A program made the position numbers and the translations under genes. From Bog-159 sp963818855 (GTDB taxonomy: Bacteria; Acidobacteriota; Terriglobia; Bryobacterales; Bryobacteraceae): DNA of 64,000 nucleotides. The notes below the pieces were generated by a model. It was not told the DNA's origin, did not search any database, and worked only from the letters and a program-made list of their open reading frames with translations. This document shows positions 48,501 through 55,825 of this stretch, piece after piece. Position 1 is the stretch's first letter. Every line of letters begins with the position of its first letter. Location of the stretch: NCBI GenBank assembly GCA_963818855.1, contig CAWFUH010000007.1:124001-188000 (forward strand), given 5' to 3'.

Positions 48501-48846
48501 GGCCTGCCGCGGCCACAACCATGCGCATGCCGCGGCCTTGTACAAAGACGCTTTGGCCGTTTTTCATAAACTGGGGCACCGGCGCGGCATGGCCGTCGTG
48601 CTTGAACACCTGGCCGCCTGCGCCAGTTACGACAATCGCCCTGGTTGCGCGCTCAAATTGGCGGGCGCGGCGGCGGTCATGCGGGAGAACCTGGGGATCT
48701 CGCTCTCACCGGCGGAGCAAGAAGAGCTCGATGGGACCATCGGCCGCGCCCGTGAAAAACTACCCGAGGCTGAGCGCACGAAGGCTTGGGCCGAGGGCCG
48801 CGCGATGACCGCAGATCAGGTGCTGGAGTTTGTGCAAGGCGGCTGA
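45580..48846 (+). CDS. Soluble Ser/Thr kinase fused to NB-ARC ATPase and TPR repeats
   Basis: A 1088-residue protein from the ATG at 45580. Order of domains: Ser/Thr kinase about residues 85-345 (GAGGMGEVY, VAIKLL, HRDIKPANIM, DFGLAR, YMSPEQVRGEN); STAND NB-ARC ATPase about 370-700 (Walker A GPGGTGKT near 399, Walker B MLLVLDNFEQV near 468, GLPLAIELAAAR near 569, then a winged-helix part); TPR array about 770-1050. No membrane helix, unlike the other two kinases here. The architecture fits a sensor in which TPR/NB-ARC binding controls the kinase. It is coupled by ATGA overlap to the sigma factor. Confidence 0.93.
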   Translation: MTAERFERVREIYHAALDQPSDQRAVFLEQVCSDDTGLRQEVLSLLAAQAQAGTFMATVPGAALDTQPAAPAGAPLTGRVLGSYEVLSPLGAGGMGEVYLARDQRLERSVAIKLLPNSHRLDSDRVRRFEREARAASALNHPNIITIYDIGTCDAGRYIIMELVEGRTLREILDGGPVPASLAPVGGQIAKALAVAHAAGIVHRDIKPANIMVRKDGYVKILDFGLARLAREAEGPRSLDVTTPGQLLGTVDYMSPEQVRGENVAASSDVFSLGIIFYEMATGRHPFHANSLMAILHAIHSQAPVVPSALNPHIPPALEALILAMLHKDPSLRPTAAEVDVALAGSGSGNPPSEPGARRPHNLPLQRTPLIGRRAERSALQPLLLDPEIRLITLTGPGGTGKTRLALQAATDTVDGFPGGIRFVNLAPLNDPELVVSAIAQGLGIREAPGRPLIEVVKEHLAGLGRMLLVLDNFEQVGAAAADVSEILDACPGAKALVTSRTALRVYGEREFSVPPLPLPESDAPLSPGRLLDFPSIALFVQRATAVKPDFSLTMQNADAIVQICRRLDGLPLAIELAAARVKVLPPAGLLARIASRLELLTGGARDLPERQRTLRRAIDWSHDLLTPAEQKLFRRLSVFLGGCTLEAAEAVCNAQEDLGIGVLDGVASLVDKSLLSQMGSGDAEPRFTMLETIREYGRERLERSGEMESTRRAHSAYCLILAEEGTAEMAAAEREAWLGHGAAEHDNFRAAIEYLVESGNAEWGLRLGSALFGFWEPREHLTEGRRALAALLDIPGANPVSAYRARALYAAGVLADAQLDFDAGTKLMNRCLEIQLQLGDKQGIATVEGALAVGWNKAGRYDLARSHIERALALWKELGSGRFVLGLSNLANIATKQGDYAVARTAYEATLEAFRSARDFRGMAVALTGLGDVAAAQGDLTEARRLYAESLKEFQQIGDLWGVAGVLRDLGDLACRGHNHAHAAALYKDALAVFHKLGHRRGMAVVLEHLAACASYDNRPGCALKLAGAAAVMRENLGISLSPAEQEELDGTIGRAREKLPEAERTKAWAEGRAMTADQVLEFVQGG

Positions 48847-48860
48847 AGTCCCCAGCTCGC

Positions 48861-49130
48861 CTAAATTTTTTCGGGGTTCAGAAGCCGCCGCACGGCCGAG
48901 ACCCGGTTGACCGGCAGACCGGCGCGCCGTGCATGCTCGCGAACCTTCTCTTCATCACTCGCGAAGTACACACAATAGATCTTCTCGTCGGTGACGTAGC
49001 TGTGCAGCCACTGAATGCTGGAGCCTAATTCCTTCAGCACCGCCAGTGACCGAAGCGAGACTTCCCGAATCTGGTCCTCCGTCAGGTTCCCCGCGCCGGG
49101 CACCTCCCGTTCGATAACGTACTCGGGCAT
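48861..49130 (-). CDS. DUF4242 domain protein (SCO4226-like)
   Basis: An 89-residue protein that begins PEYVIEREVPGAG and continues SLRSLAVLKELGSSIQWL, SYVTDEKIYCVYFAS, EEKVREHARRAGLP. This is the DUF4242 family; a Streptomyces member binds nickel, which is the only functional hint known. It converges with the kinase gene (14 bases between stops). A damaged second copy of its 5' half lies at 50390-50470, showing that it once stood directly after the acyl-CoA dehydrogenase gene. Confidence 0.85.
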   Translation of the reverse strand: MPEYVIEREVPGAGNLTEDQIREVSLRSLAVLKELGSSIQWLHSYVTDEKIYCVYFASDEEKVREHARRAGLPVNRVSAVRRLLNPEKI

Positions 49131-49280
49131 GCAGCCCTCCCTCGACAGAGAATACCATCACCCCCACCTTGGCTGCTCGTCCGGGTTGATGCCCAACGTC
49201 AATTTCGCCACCAATTCGTGCGTCACGAAACTATTGGCCGGATGAATGCGGCCCAGAGCGCGTCCGGAAAATCCGCTTGT
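49022..49280. repeat. Direct duplication, left copy (DUF4242 5' half plus acyl-CoA dehydrogenase 3' end)
   Basis: 49022-49280 is collinear with 50390-50597 and strongly similar to it (for example CATCACCCCCA, GCTCGTCCGGGTTGATGCCC, GATGAATGCGGCCCAGA). It carries the coding start of DUF4242 and, at 49158-49262, the untouched end of an acyl-CoA dehydrogenase frame (GRIHPANSFVTHELVAKL, then a NPDEQPRWG stop). The two copies flank the methyltransferase gene. Confidence 0.85.
49158..49262 (-). pseudogene. Orphan 3' end of an acyl-CoA dehydrogenase gene
   Basis: About 34 codons on the minus strand: LGRIHPANSFVTHELVAKLT then LGINPDEQPRWG and a TGA. This is the intact version of the end of the 50455-51657 gene, where the same end is frameshifted by one extra base. 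It has no start and is not expressed on its own. Confidence 0.75.
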
Positions 49281-49397
49281 GCTTCGTAGCCAGTTGCCTG
49301 TTGAACCAGGTTGCCTCTCCAGAAAACGCTACCGCGTCAGGATAGATCTGACCGTGGTGATCTCTGCCAACTTCGGGTTGGGGCGTGATCCGCTCTT

Positions 49398-50153
49398 TTA
49401 TGAAGCGATCACACGATATCCCGCGCTGCCTTCGCTGAAGCTGTTCCGGATTTCGGTGAAGCCTGCGCGCCGCAATCGTTCTATCAACTCTTCGACGTGA
49501 AACGGATGGTAGATGATCGGATACGATCGTATGGACGCTTTTCCGCCCGAATCGAAAACCAAAACCACTTCTATCGTGTGAGCATCGTCGAACTTCTCCG
49601 GAAACGTCCAAACGTAGACGGGGAGGCACCGTTGGCCGCCGCGCTCCCTCCATTGATAGTGCGTGAAGCGGGTCTTCTCTTTTCGGAGTTGCTCCCAGTT
49701 TTGCGACTGAATAACGAGTTTGCCGCCATTCCTGAGCACGGCCCGCATTCCTTGCAGAGACCGAAGCATCTCGGCCCCGTCGCGAGTGTGACCGATTGAG
49801 TTACCCATACAGAAGACTAGATCAAAATGCTCCGTGAAGTAACCAGGCAAGTCCTCCCACATACAACAGCTCAATGGAATATCTAAGTCTGCATCCCTCG
49901 CCGCAAGGATCGCTTGTTCGACCATGCCCGGGCTACCATCAGAACCGCTGACTTGATAGCCAAGCTTGGCAAGAGGTATCGCAAGAGTTCCGATTCCACA
50001 GGAACAATCCAGAATCCGCGCCTCCCGCCCGACGTCTGTTAGGACATCATCGTTCTCCGCAAGGGCCAGTTTTCCGGAAAGAACAGAGTCCGAGTAGAGC
50101 CAATGGTAGTACTTGGAGAAGGCATCGTACTGCCGCATAGATTCGTCGTTCAC
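49398..50153 (-). CDS. SAM-dependent methyltransferase, class I
   Basis: A 251-residue protein. Motif I reads ARILDCSCGIGTLAIPLA (about residues 45-62), followed by GSDGSPGMVEQA (motif II acidic loop) and FDLVFCMGNSIGH (motif IV). C-terminal strands KASIRSYPIIYHPFHVEEL and FTEIRN complete a Rossmann-type methyltransferase. The substrate is not evident. The gene lies inside the segment bounded by the direct duplication and so looks like an insertion between the acyl-CoA dehydrogenase and DUF4242 genes. Confidence 0.87.
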   Translation of the reverse strand: MNDESMRQYDAFSKYYHWLYSDSVLSGKLALAENDDVLTDVGREARILDCSCGIGTLAIPLAKLGYQVSGSDGSPGMVEQAILAARDADLDIPLSCCMWEDLPGYFTEHFDLVFCMGNSIGHTRDGAEMLRSLQGMRAVLRNGGKLVIQSQNWEQLRKEKTRFTHYQWRERGGQRCLPVYVWTFPEKFDDAHTIEVVLVFDSGGKASIRSYPIIYHPFHVEELIERLRRAGFTEIRNSFSEGSAGYRVIAS

Positions 50154-50389
50154 ACTCCTACAATACCGTACCTAGGGCGTTTCGAAACCCGGTGGTCAAC
50201 CGTTGAAGATGCCCAGTGTACCCGGCACCCACCGCCACTTGACGAGAGGCGCCAAACCGTCAATGGGGCCAATTTTGGACGGATGGTCGGCCCTATGGAA
50301 GCCGGGTCCCCAAGCTTGTGGCATTGATAGCACCTCGCGATATGTCGCGGAGCGTTTACCGATTGCTCCCGGCGTGGTCAACGTGCTTC

Positions 50390-50597
50390 CTATTTCCCTC
50401 AGCACCGCCAGTGACCGCAGTGAAACTTTTCCCGCGCCGGGCGCCTCCGTTCGACTACATGTTCGGGCATACCATCACCCCCATCTCGGCTGCTCGTCCG
50501 GGTTGATGCCCAGCGTCATTTTCGCCAGCAATTCGTGTGTCACGAAAACTATTAGCGGGATGAATGCGGCCCAGACGAGCATCCCGGAAGACCCGCT
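50390..50597. repeat. Direct duplication, right copy
   Basis: The copy of 49022-49280 on the right of the methyltransferase. The DUF4242 part has lost about 25 bases after CAGTGAAAC and is no longer readable. The acyl-CoA dehydrogenase part has an extra A at about 50544-50547 (CACGAAAACT against CACGAAACT). Confidence 0.85.
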
Positions 50598-51657
50598 CCA
50601 ATCCTGCGGCGCGAAAGATCCCGAAACCGCCCGCCAGTTCCATGGCCATATCGACCACTCGCCAGGAACTTTCCACGGCGCGATATTTCGCCGCCAGCAC
50701 GCGCATTAACAAACCGCCCACTTTTTCCGGATCGGTGTTGTCGGCCCAATCGCGCGCTGCCCTATCCAACAGAGCTTCGGCGGTTTCCAACTCGATCACC
50801 ATCTCGGCAATGGCGTGCTGCACTTCGGCATGGTACGACATCGGGCGCGACATTGCGATCGAGCGCTTCTTCTTCACCGTCTCGACCGTGCGATCCATGG
50901 CATATCGCGCCATACCATAGTAGACATTGCCGAACCCCATCAGCGCCCAAACAAAAACTGATGCTACGAAGGCGTCCAGCCCCGCCGCCCCCGCGGGCAC
51001 CACCCGTGCGATGTAGCGGTCGGGCACGAAGCAGCCTTCCAGAATCGTATCGTCGCTTTGCGTCGCGCGCATGCCCATTACATCCCAGGTTCCCTCGATC
51101 CTGTATCCCGGCGTGTCGCGCGGCAGAAACGCATGCACCACCTTCGGCGCCGCCGGATCGCTGGTGTCCATGCCATGTAAACCGAGCCGCGTCCATACCG
51201 GCGACAGGCTGCCGAAATGTTTGCGCCCGTAAAACCGATAGCCGCCCTCCATCCGTTCCGCCTTGGTGGTGGAAAGCAGCACTGGAATATCGTTACCGCT
51301 TTCGGCGTGGCCGGCGGCGAACACTTCTCCGGCGGCGCCTTGCCGTAGCATCCACTCCAGCGTGTGATCGCCCGCGCGGCATAGATCGGCGGCCAAACCC
51401 ATCCAGTACAAGTGCATGTTCAGCCCCAGCGCGGTAGCAGGCGCATGGTAAGCCAGCCGGCGCTGCTCCCGGCAGACCTCCGGCAGCGTCATTCCCCATC
51501 CACCTAGCTCCGACGGTATCGGCATCAATAGATATCCTGCGACCCGGAGTTCCTCGAAATCTTCGGTGAAGAACCGGTTCTCCCGGTCGTAAATCGGAGC
51601 GCGCTCCGCGCACCGTTGGAACAAAGCTTCTGTCGTCATCTGCGTTGCAGCTTGCAT
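50455..51657 (-). CDS. Acyl-CoA dehydrogenase family protein with a frameshifted C-terminus
   Basis: A 400-residue flavin-dependent dehydrogenase-like protein. It shows the family course: N-terminal helices (LGGWGMTLPEVCREQRRLAY), a middle beta domain (GSLSPVWTRLGLHGMD, WDVMGMRATQSDDTILEGCF) and the C-terminal helical domain (MELAGGFGIFRAAGLERVFR, DARLGRIHPANSF). After SF, one extra base shifts the frame so that the last 24 or so residues are foreign; the proper end survives in the left duplication copy. The normal stop would be at 50475-50477. The FAD-site residues are not affected by that tail, so activity cannot be excluded. Confidence 0.82.
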   Translation of the reverse strand: MQAATQMTTEALFQRCAERAPIYDRENRFFTEDFEELRVAGYLLMPIPSELGGWGMTLPEVCREQRRLAYHAPATALGLNMHLYWMGLAADLCRAGDHTLEWMLRQGAAGEVFAAGHAESGNDIPVLLSTTKAERMEGGYRFYGRKHFGSLSPVWTRLGLHGMDTSDPAAPKVVHAFLPRDTPGYRIEGTWDVMGMRATQSDDTILEGCFVPDRYIARVVPAGAAGLDAFVASVFVWALMGFGNVYYGMARYAMDRTVETVKKKRSIAMSRPMSYHAEVQHAIAEMVIELETAEALLDRAARDWADNTDPEKVGGLLMRVLAAKYRAVESSWRVVDMAMELAGGFGIFRAAGLERVFRDARLGRIHPANSFRDTRIAGENDAGHQPGRAAEMGVMVCPNM

Positions 51658-53011
51658 CGCATCCTCCCGAGGACCGGCAAGAGAATCCAGCCTCTAATTA
51701 TAAAGGCGCTTTTTCGCGGCGGGAGTGCCAATTGCTTTTCAAGGGAGTTTGTTATTTCCTGTTCTTCCACGGGACTTCTTGGAGTTTGCAGTGGCTATCG
51801 GCAACCTCACAGATGGATGGCGAGAAACCGGCCTCGCAACAGCAAAACGCCGGAACAACCCGTTTAGCTCCCGCTCGCCGAAGCAAGCTTTTTCAGTCAC
51901 AATCAGCCAATTGTAATGCGCCAGGATCTAGGTCCTGGATCATGGCGATAACCGGCCAATCGCTACCTTCTTTCTCTGCCTATTTCATCTCGTGCGCGTT
52001 GAGCTTCCGCAGGTCTGCGACGATCTTGGTGAGCCGTCTGGCGAGGCGGTCGAGGTGACGGCGCGGACCGTCGGCTGACAGGGAACGCCGGAACATCTCC
52101 AGCAGATGCTGGACGACGCGCACCGAGTCGATGACGCCATCGAGGCCAAGGCGAATGGAGACCGCAGACGTTTTCGGTTGTGCACCAGATGGCGAGGTTG
52201 CGAGCCGGCCTGGTGAAACTCGTCGTGCACCAGTTTGAGGCGCTGTCCGTGACCGATGATGGTCCGCTCGCCGCGAACCGGGCAGAGCCGAGGGAGCCGA
52301 TCCAGCGGGATCTCGGTCACCCCGGGTCGGTCTTGTTTTCTGGCTCTGGCAGTGCGATAAAGAGAATCACGGCTAGTAAAGTCAATTCTGAACGAAAAAA
52401 GAATACCGCTTTGCGCTGGCGGCCGCGCTCCCTTCACTCAGAACATTAGCCGGTAAACATGGCGCATCCGGAAGGTAGCCACTTGGACGTCGCAGCGCCT
52501 AACCTGCCCGATGGACTTCGCCCGCTTCCCGAGCGATGCACCCGTTCCCGCGTCAGGCGCTCGTTGCCCGTCGTCGCGACCGCCGGCGTACGGACGGGAT
52601 GCGCGCCGCGCTGGAGGCGACGCATTTCCCATTCCTTGAAGCAGTGGCCCTCGAAGCGACTGGCACTGCCGGCGTGCGAGCGCATGCCGCGCGTGATACG
52701 CGGGGAAGCGTCTTCGTTCAGGCCCACCGCGCGCAAAACTAACGGGCCGACCCAAAACGACCGAACATGACTACAAGCCGTTCTACACTGGCCGCGTGTG
52801 ATCGCGCACACCGAAAACTTACAGTGCACACTGCTGCCGATATCACACAACGTTCCACATTGGCGGGCCGCGTTCTCCGGAACTGCGTTTCTTCACTTAA
52901 CGTGATTCCGAATCACTTCTACAATCCCAACGCCGGCGTGACAGTGAATGCGACCTTACGTCCGGCGATTCATTCGATTGGCATCAACTCACACCCACGC
53001 TAGATGAAAGG
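51658..53011. other. 1.35-kb stretch without a supported gene
   Basis: Several GC-rich frames of 100-150 codons occur on both strands, but none has a motif, a Shine-Dalgarno or a plausible start. Probably decayed DNA. Confidence 0.45.
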
Positions 53012-53150
53012 CCTAGTTTGCGCCTTGCACCGCGATGTACAGCGTCTGTATTCCTGGATTTCCGTTTAGTCTAAAGGTCAGCGGCTTCGTGGAACCTGAC
53101 TTATGCACAGAACTGCCCTGAGGAGCAGCCTGAGCGACTGACCTGAACCT
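53012..53150 (-). pseudogene. Fragment of an extracellular beta-sandwich domain end
   Basis: The minus strand reads GSTKPLTFRLNGNPGIQTLY then IAVQGAN and a stop. It resembles the end of the Ig-like C-terminal domains common on acidobacterial surface proteins. Only about 40 codons are readable. Confidence 0.35.
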
Positions 53151-53268
53151 GCGGCGAAGACGATCCTTATTTCTTTTCAAAGCGTCCTGTGTGCCTGAGC
53201 CGATTTCCTCCGCTTGTAGGTTGTTGTTTCAGCAAGGCCGCGTGTGCATAGAATTTTATGCATGCCTT

Positions 53269-54240
53269 TCAGCAGCGGAGGGCCAGAGCGATCACCGGCG
53301 CAAACCCCTCTGCCTTTGCCGTCACAGCCCGCAGCCGCGCCATCAGCCGCTCGAATAAAGATTGCTCGGGATAGTGATCGCTATAGCTGACACCCACGGT
53401 TCCCGCGTGGCGCCAGATGCGCGCGGCCAGAAACAGAAACCGCAACCGCGCCGTGGCCAGGGTAATATGGCCGAGTTGCTCGACGTTGGCTTCCTCTTCT
53501 CGATTGAACAGCATCAGCCAACAATTGAGGTTGTAGGCCAACATGGCGAGCTGAAAGTAAATGCAGTTCATCGGCCATCGTCCCGACGGATGGTCTGCCA
53601 ATCCCGCGTCGTTTTTAGCTTCCTTGATGAGGTTCTCCGCGCCCGCCCGCTGGCTGTAGAGCCACGCCAGCGCGGCAATGCCGTCGCTCATATTGGTCAC
53701 GAAGACGCGGTAGCTGTACTCCGCAGTGTCGAACAACTGATACTGTTCGGGCTGGTCCGCCGGGGCCGCCGGCTTCTTCTTGATGTAGCGCAGGGCGATG
53801 AATCGATGCGCTTGGCTCCAGCCCTCCGGCTGATAACGAAATTCGCACTGGGCATCGGCATCCGTCTTCGGTGAGCCGGTCCAGGACGCCGCCTTCAGTT
53901 CGTCGATCAGCCGCGAGGTCTTGCGCGCCGACACGATGTACCGCGCCCCGGCCTTCTCATAGGCCTCCACCGCTTCGTTGCAGTAAAAACCGGAATCGGC
54001 GCGCGCATAGATGGTCTCCACGCCCTTGGGTAAGGCGGCGAACACACTCTCCAGGTGGCGGGCGATCTGTTTGCCGGTGGGCCGATCCCCATTGCGCAAC
54101 GCGCCCCCCACGTATTCCCGCGTTTCCGCCAGGAACGTCAGGATGGGTTGATAGCTTTTCTTGCCCCGGTTTTTCGGGTTGTAGCTCTTGCGCCCGCCCA
54201 TTTGGTGGCCGAACAGAGTGTGCACCGTAGTGTCGGTGCC
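53269..54240 (-). pseudogene. IS1380-family transposase, 5'-truncated
   Basis: Catalytic and C-terminal parts of a transposase: TTVHTLFGHQMGGRKSYNPK, NRGKKSYQPILTFLAETRE, YARADSGFYCNEAVEAYEKA, LYSQRAGAENLIKEAKND, ending at 53269. The N-terminal domain is missing; the frame upstream of 54240 (to 54291) is the 3' end of the HAD gene read in another frame. It is a different IS1380 subgroup from the one at 37106 (the strand-transfer region reads differently) and is not a copy of it. Confidence 0.8.
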
Positions 54241-54782
54241 CGCACCGCGGCTTGAATCCCGGCAGCCGCATCTTCCACTACGATCGAACACGCCGGCGGC
54301 ACGCCCACCCGCGCCGCAGCCGCCAGGAAAACCTGCGGATCGGGTTTGCCTCTCTCGACGTCCTCAGCCGAGACCGTGGCCTGGAACATCTCCGCCAGGC
54401 CTATAGCTTCCATCACAACCTCTATGTTCAAACGCGGCGCCGACGACGCCACCGCCTGCGCCCAGCCTTCGCCATTGAGACGCCGCACCCACTCCGCCGC
54501 GCCAGGCAGCGGCGCCAGACCGCCGGTGCGCACCAGTTGGCGATACAACTCTTCCTTCGCGTCGCCAATGCGCGCCATGCGCACGGCGTCCGCGTCGTCG
54601 CCCAGCCAGTGCCGCAGAATCGCATCGTTGCGCCAGCCGAATGTGGCACGGAACTGCGCGAACGTGAGTGGCACGTTTTCAGCCGCCATGGTGTCCCGCC
54701 AGGCTAGCCAATGGTCCTGCTCGGAGTCCACCAGCGTGCCATCCAGATCCCACAACACTGCGCGGCTAGCCACGCGCGCCAT
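54138..54782 (-). CDS. HAD-superfamily hydrolase (subfamily IA), C-terminus replaced by IS sequence
   Basis: From the ATG at 54782: VLWDLDGTLVDSEQDH carries the nucleophile Asp and acid Asp of motif I; a cap domain follows (FAQFRATFGWRND); motif II is AVASSAPR; motif III/IV reads ERGKPDPQVFLAAA and IVVEDAAAGIQAAVRA. This is the beta-phosphoglucomutase/phosphatase-type HAD fold with all motifs present. After AAVRA (about 54237) the frame enters IS1380 sequence and ends after 35 foreign residues at 54138. The last 15-20 native residues are lost. Confidence 0.82.
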   Translation of the reverse strand: MARVASRAVLWDLDGTLVDSEQDHWLAWRDTMAAENVPLTFAQFRATFGWRNDAILRHWLGDDADAVRMARIGDAKEELYRQLVRTGGLAPLPGAAEWVRRLNGEGWAQAVASSAPRLNIEVVMEAIGLAEMFQATVSAEDVERGKPDPQVFLAAAARVGVPPACSIVVEDAAAGIQAAVRAPTLRCTLCSATKWAGARATTRKTGARKAINPS

Positions 54783-54857
54783 TCTAACATTTCGACGAGG
54801 ACGCATGTTTCCGCCAGTTTTGCCGATAAGCCACTTGAGGAGTCCATTACGAACCGG

Positions 54858-55325
54858 ATGACAGCCTACGCCATTTCCGCCAATCCGCCGCCGGCACGCT
54901 CCCGGCGCGGGCAAGCCCTGGTGGAGGTGACGCTGCTGCTTCCCTGGATCGTTTTCTCATTCGTGGCTGCCTTCAACTTCGGAATATTTGCGTATTCCAT
55001 GATTTCGACCGAGAGTGCCGCCCGCTCGGCGGCCATGTACGCCTCCCAATCACTGACGGTGGCCCAGAGCGGCAGCGTCGTCACCCAGGCCTGCAACTAT
55101 GTGCTGGGAGAATTGGGCGATGCGCCCGGAGTCGGCGACGGCGTCACCACCTGCACCTCCTCCCCGGTGACCCTGACGATCACTGCCAGGATGCCGGGCT
55201 CCGGCAATATGAACACGGTGCAAGTATCGGTTACCTACAATACAATGCAACTCATCCCATTACCTGGGCTGATGGCCGGATCTCTGGTCATCACCCGGAC
55301 AGTTGAAATGCCGATTCGGAACTGA
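54858..55325 (+). CDS. TadE-like pilus-type protein
   Basis: A 155-residue protein from the ATG at 54858. The N-terminal RSRRGQALVEVTLLLPWIVF is the TadE signature: basic residues, then Gly-Gln-x-Leu-x-Glu and a long hydrophobic helix (about 18-45). The rest is a Thr/Val-rich extracellular domain with two Cys pairs (residues near 78 and 91). TadE proteins are minor pseudopilins of Flp/Tad pili. First gene of three with 1-nt gaps; the HAD gene is divergent, 75 bases away. Confidence 0.82.
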   Translation: MTAYAISANPPPARSRRGQALVEVTLLLPWIVFSFVAAFNFGIFAYSMISTESAARSAAMYASQSLTVAQSGSVVTQACNYVLGELGDAPGVGDGVTTCTSSPVTLTITARMPGSGNMNTVQVSVTYNTMQLIPLPGLMAGSLVITRTVEMPIRN

Positions 55326-55326
55326 T

Positions 55327-55824
55327 ATGCGCCAGGCTAAAGGCAAACGCGGCAATGCTCTGATCGAGTTCACCCTGGTGGCCATACCGCTCATTTTCGT
55401 CCAGGTCTCGATCGTCGAGATTTGCCGCGGCATGTGGGATTACCACAGTCTGGCGCAAGCCGTGAAGGTGGCGTGCCGCTCGGCCGCCACGCGCGGAGCC
55501 GGCTGCGCCAGTGGCGGCTGTGCCATAACCGTTAGCCAGGTTGCCACCACCATCTCGGCCTACGCCGTCGGCATGCCCGCGTCCTCTTTGAACGTCACCT
55601 TCACCTCCAACGCCGGCACGGTGACTTGCAATCCCCTCAGTTCGTGTAGCGGCAACAATTCGGTATGGCCGCCGTCGGGCGGCAACACGGCCGGATCGGA
55701 CATTATCATCTCCGCCTCGTACAGTTTCAGTTCGGCGCTGTCGATGTTCGTCCCCGGAAGCGGTGGCATGCAGTTCTCCGCCGTGACTTTGAATGCCAAG
55801 TCCCGGCAAATGCTTCTATTTTGA
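55327..55824 (+). CDS. TadE-like pilus-type protein, second copy
   Basis: A 165-residue protein from the ATG at 55327, one base after the previous stop. The start MRQAKGKRGNALIEFTLVAI shows the same TadE N-terminal pattern, with a helix near 16-38. The exposed part has five or six Cys residues (GCASGGCAI, CNPLSSC), suggesting disulfides. It is a paralog of the first TadE but not close in sequence. Confidence 0.8.
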   Translation: MRQAKGKRGNALIEFTLVAIPLIFVQVSIVEICRGMWDYHSLAQAVKVACRSAATRGAGCASGGCAITVSQVATTISAYAVGMPASSLNVTFTSNAGTVTCNPLSSCSGNNSVWPPSGGNTAGSDIIISASYSFSSALSMFVPGSGGMQFSAVTLNAKSRQMLLF

Positions 55825-55825
55825 T

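Noticed and set aside
52438..52850. 134-codon minus-strand frame
   Set aside because: Arg/Ser-rich with no motif and overlapped by frames of equal length on the other strand; typical of GC-rich noncoding DNA.
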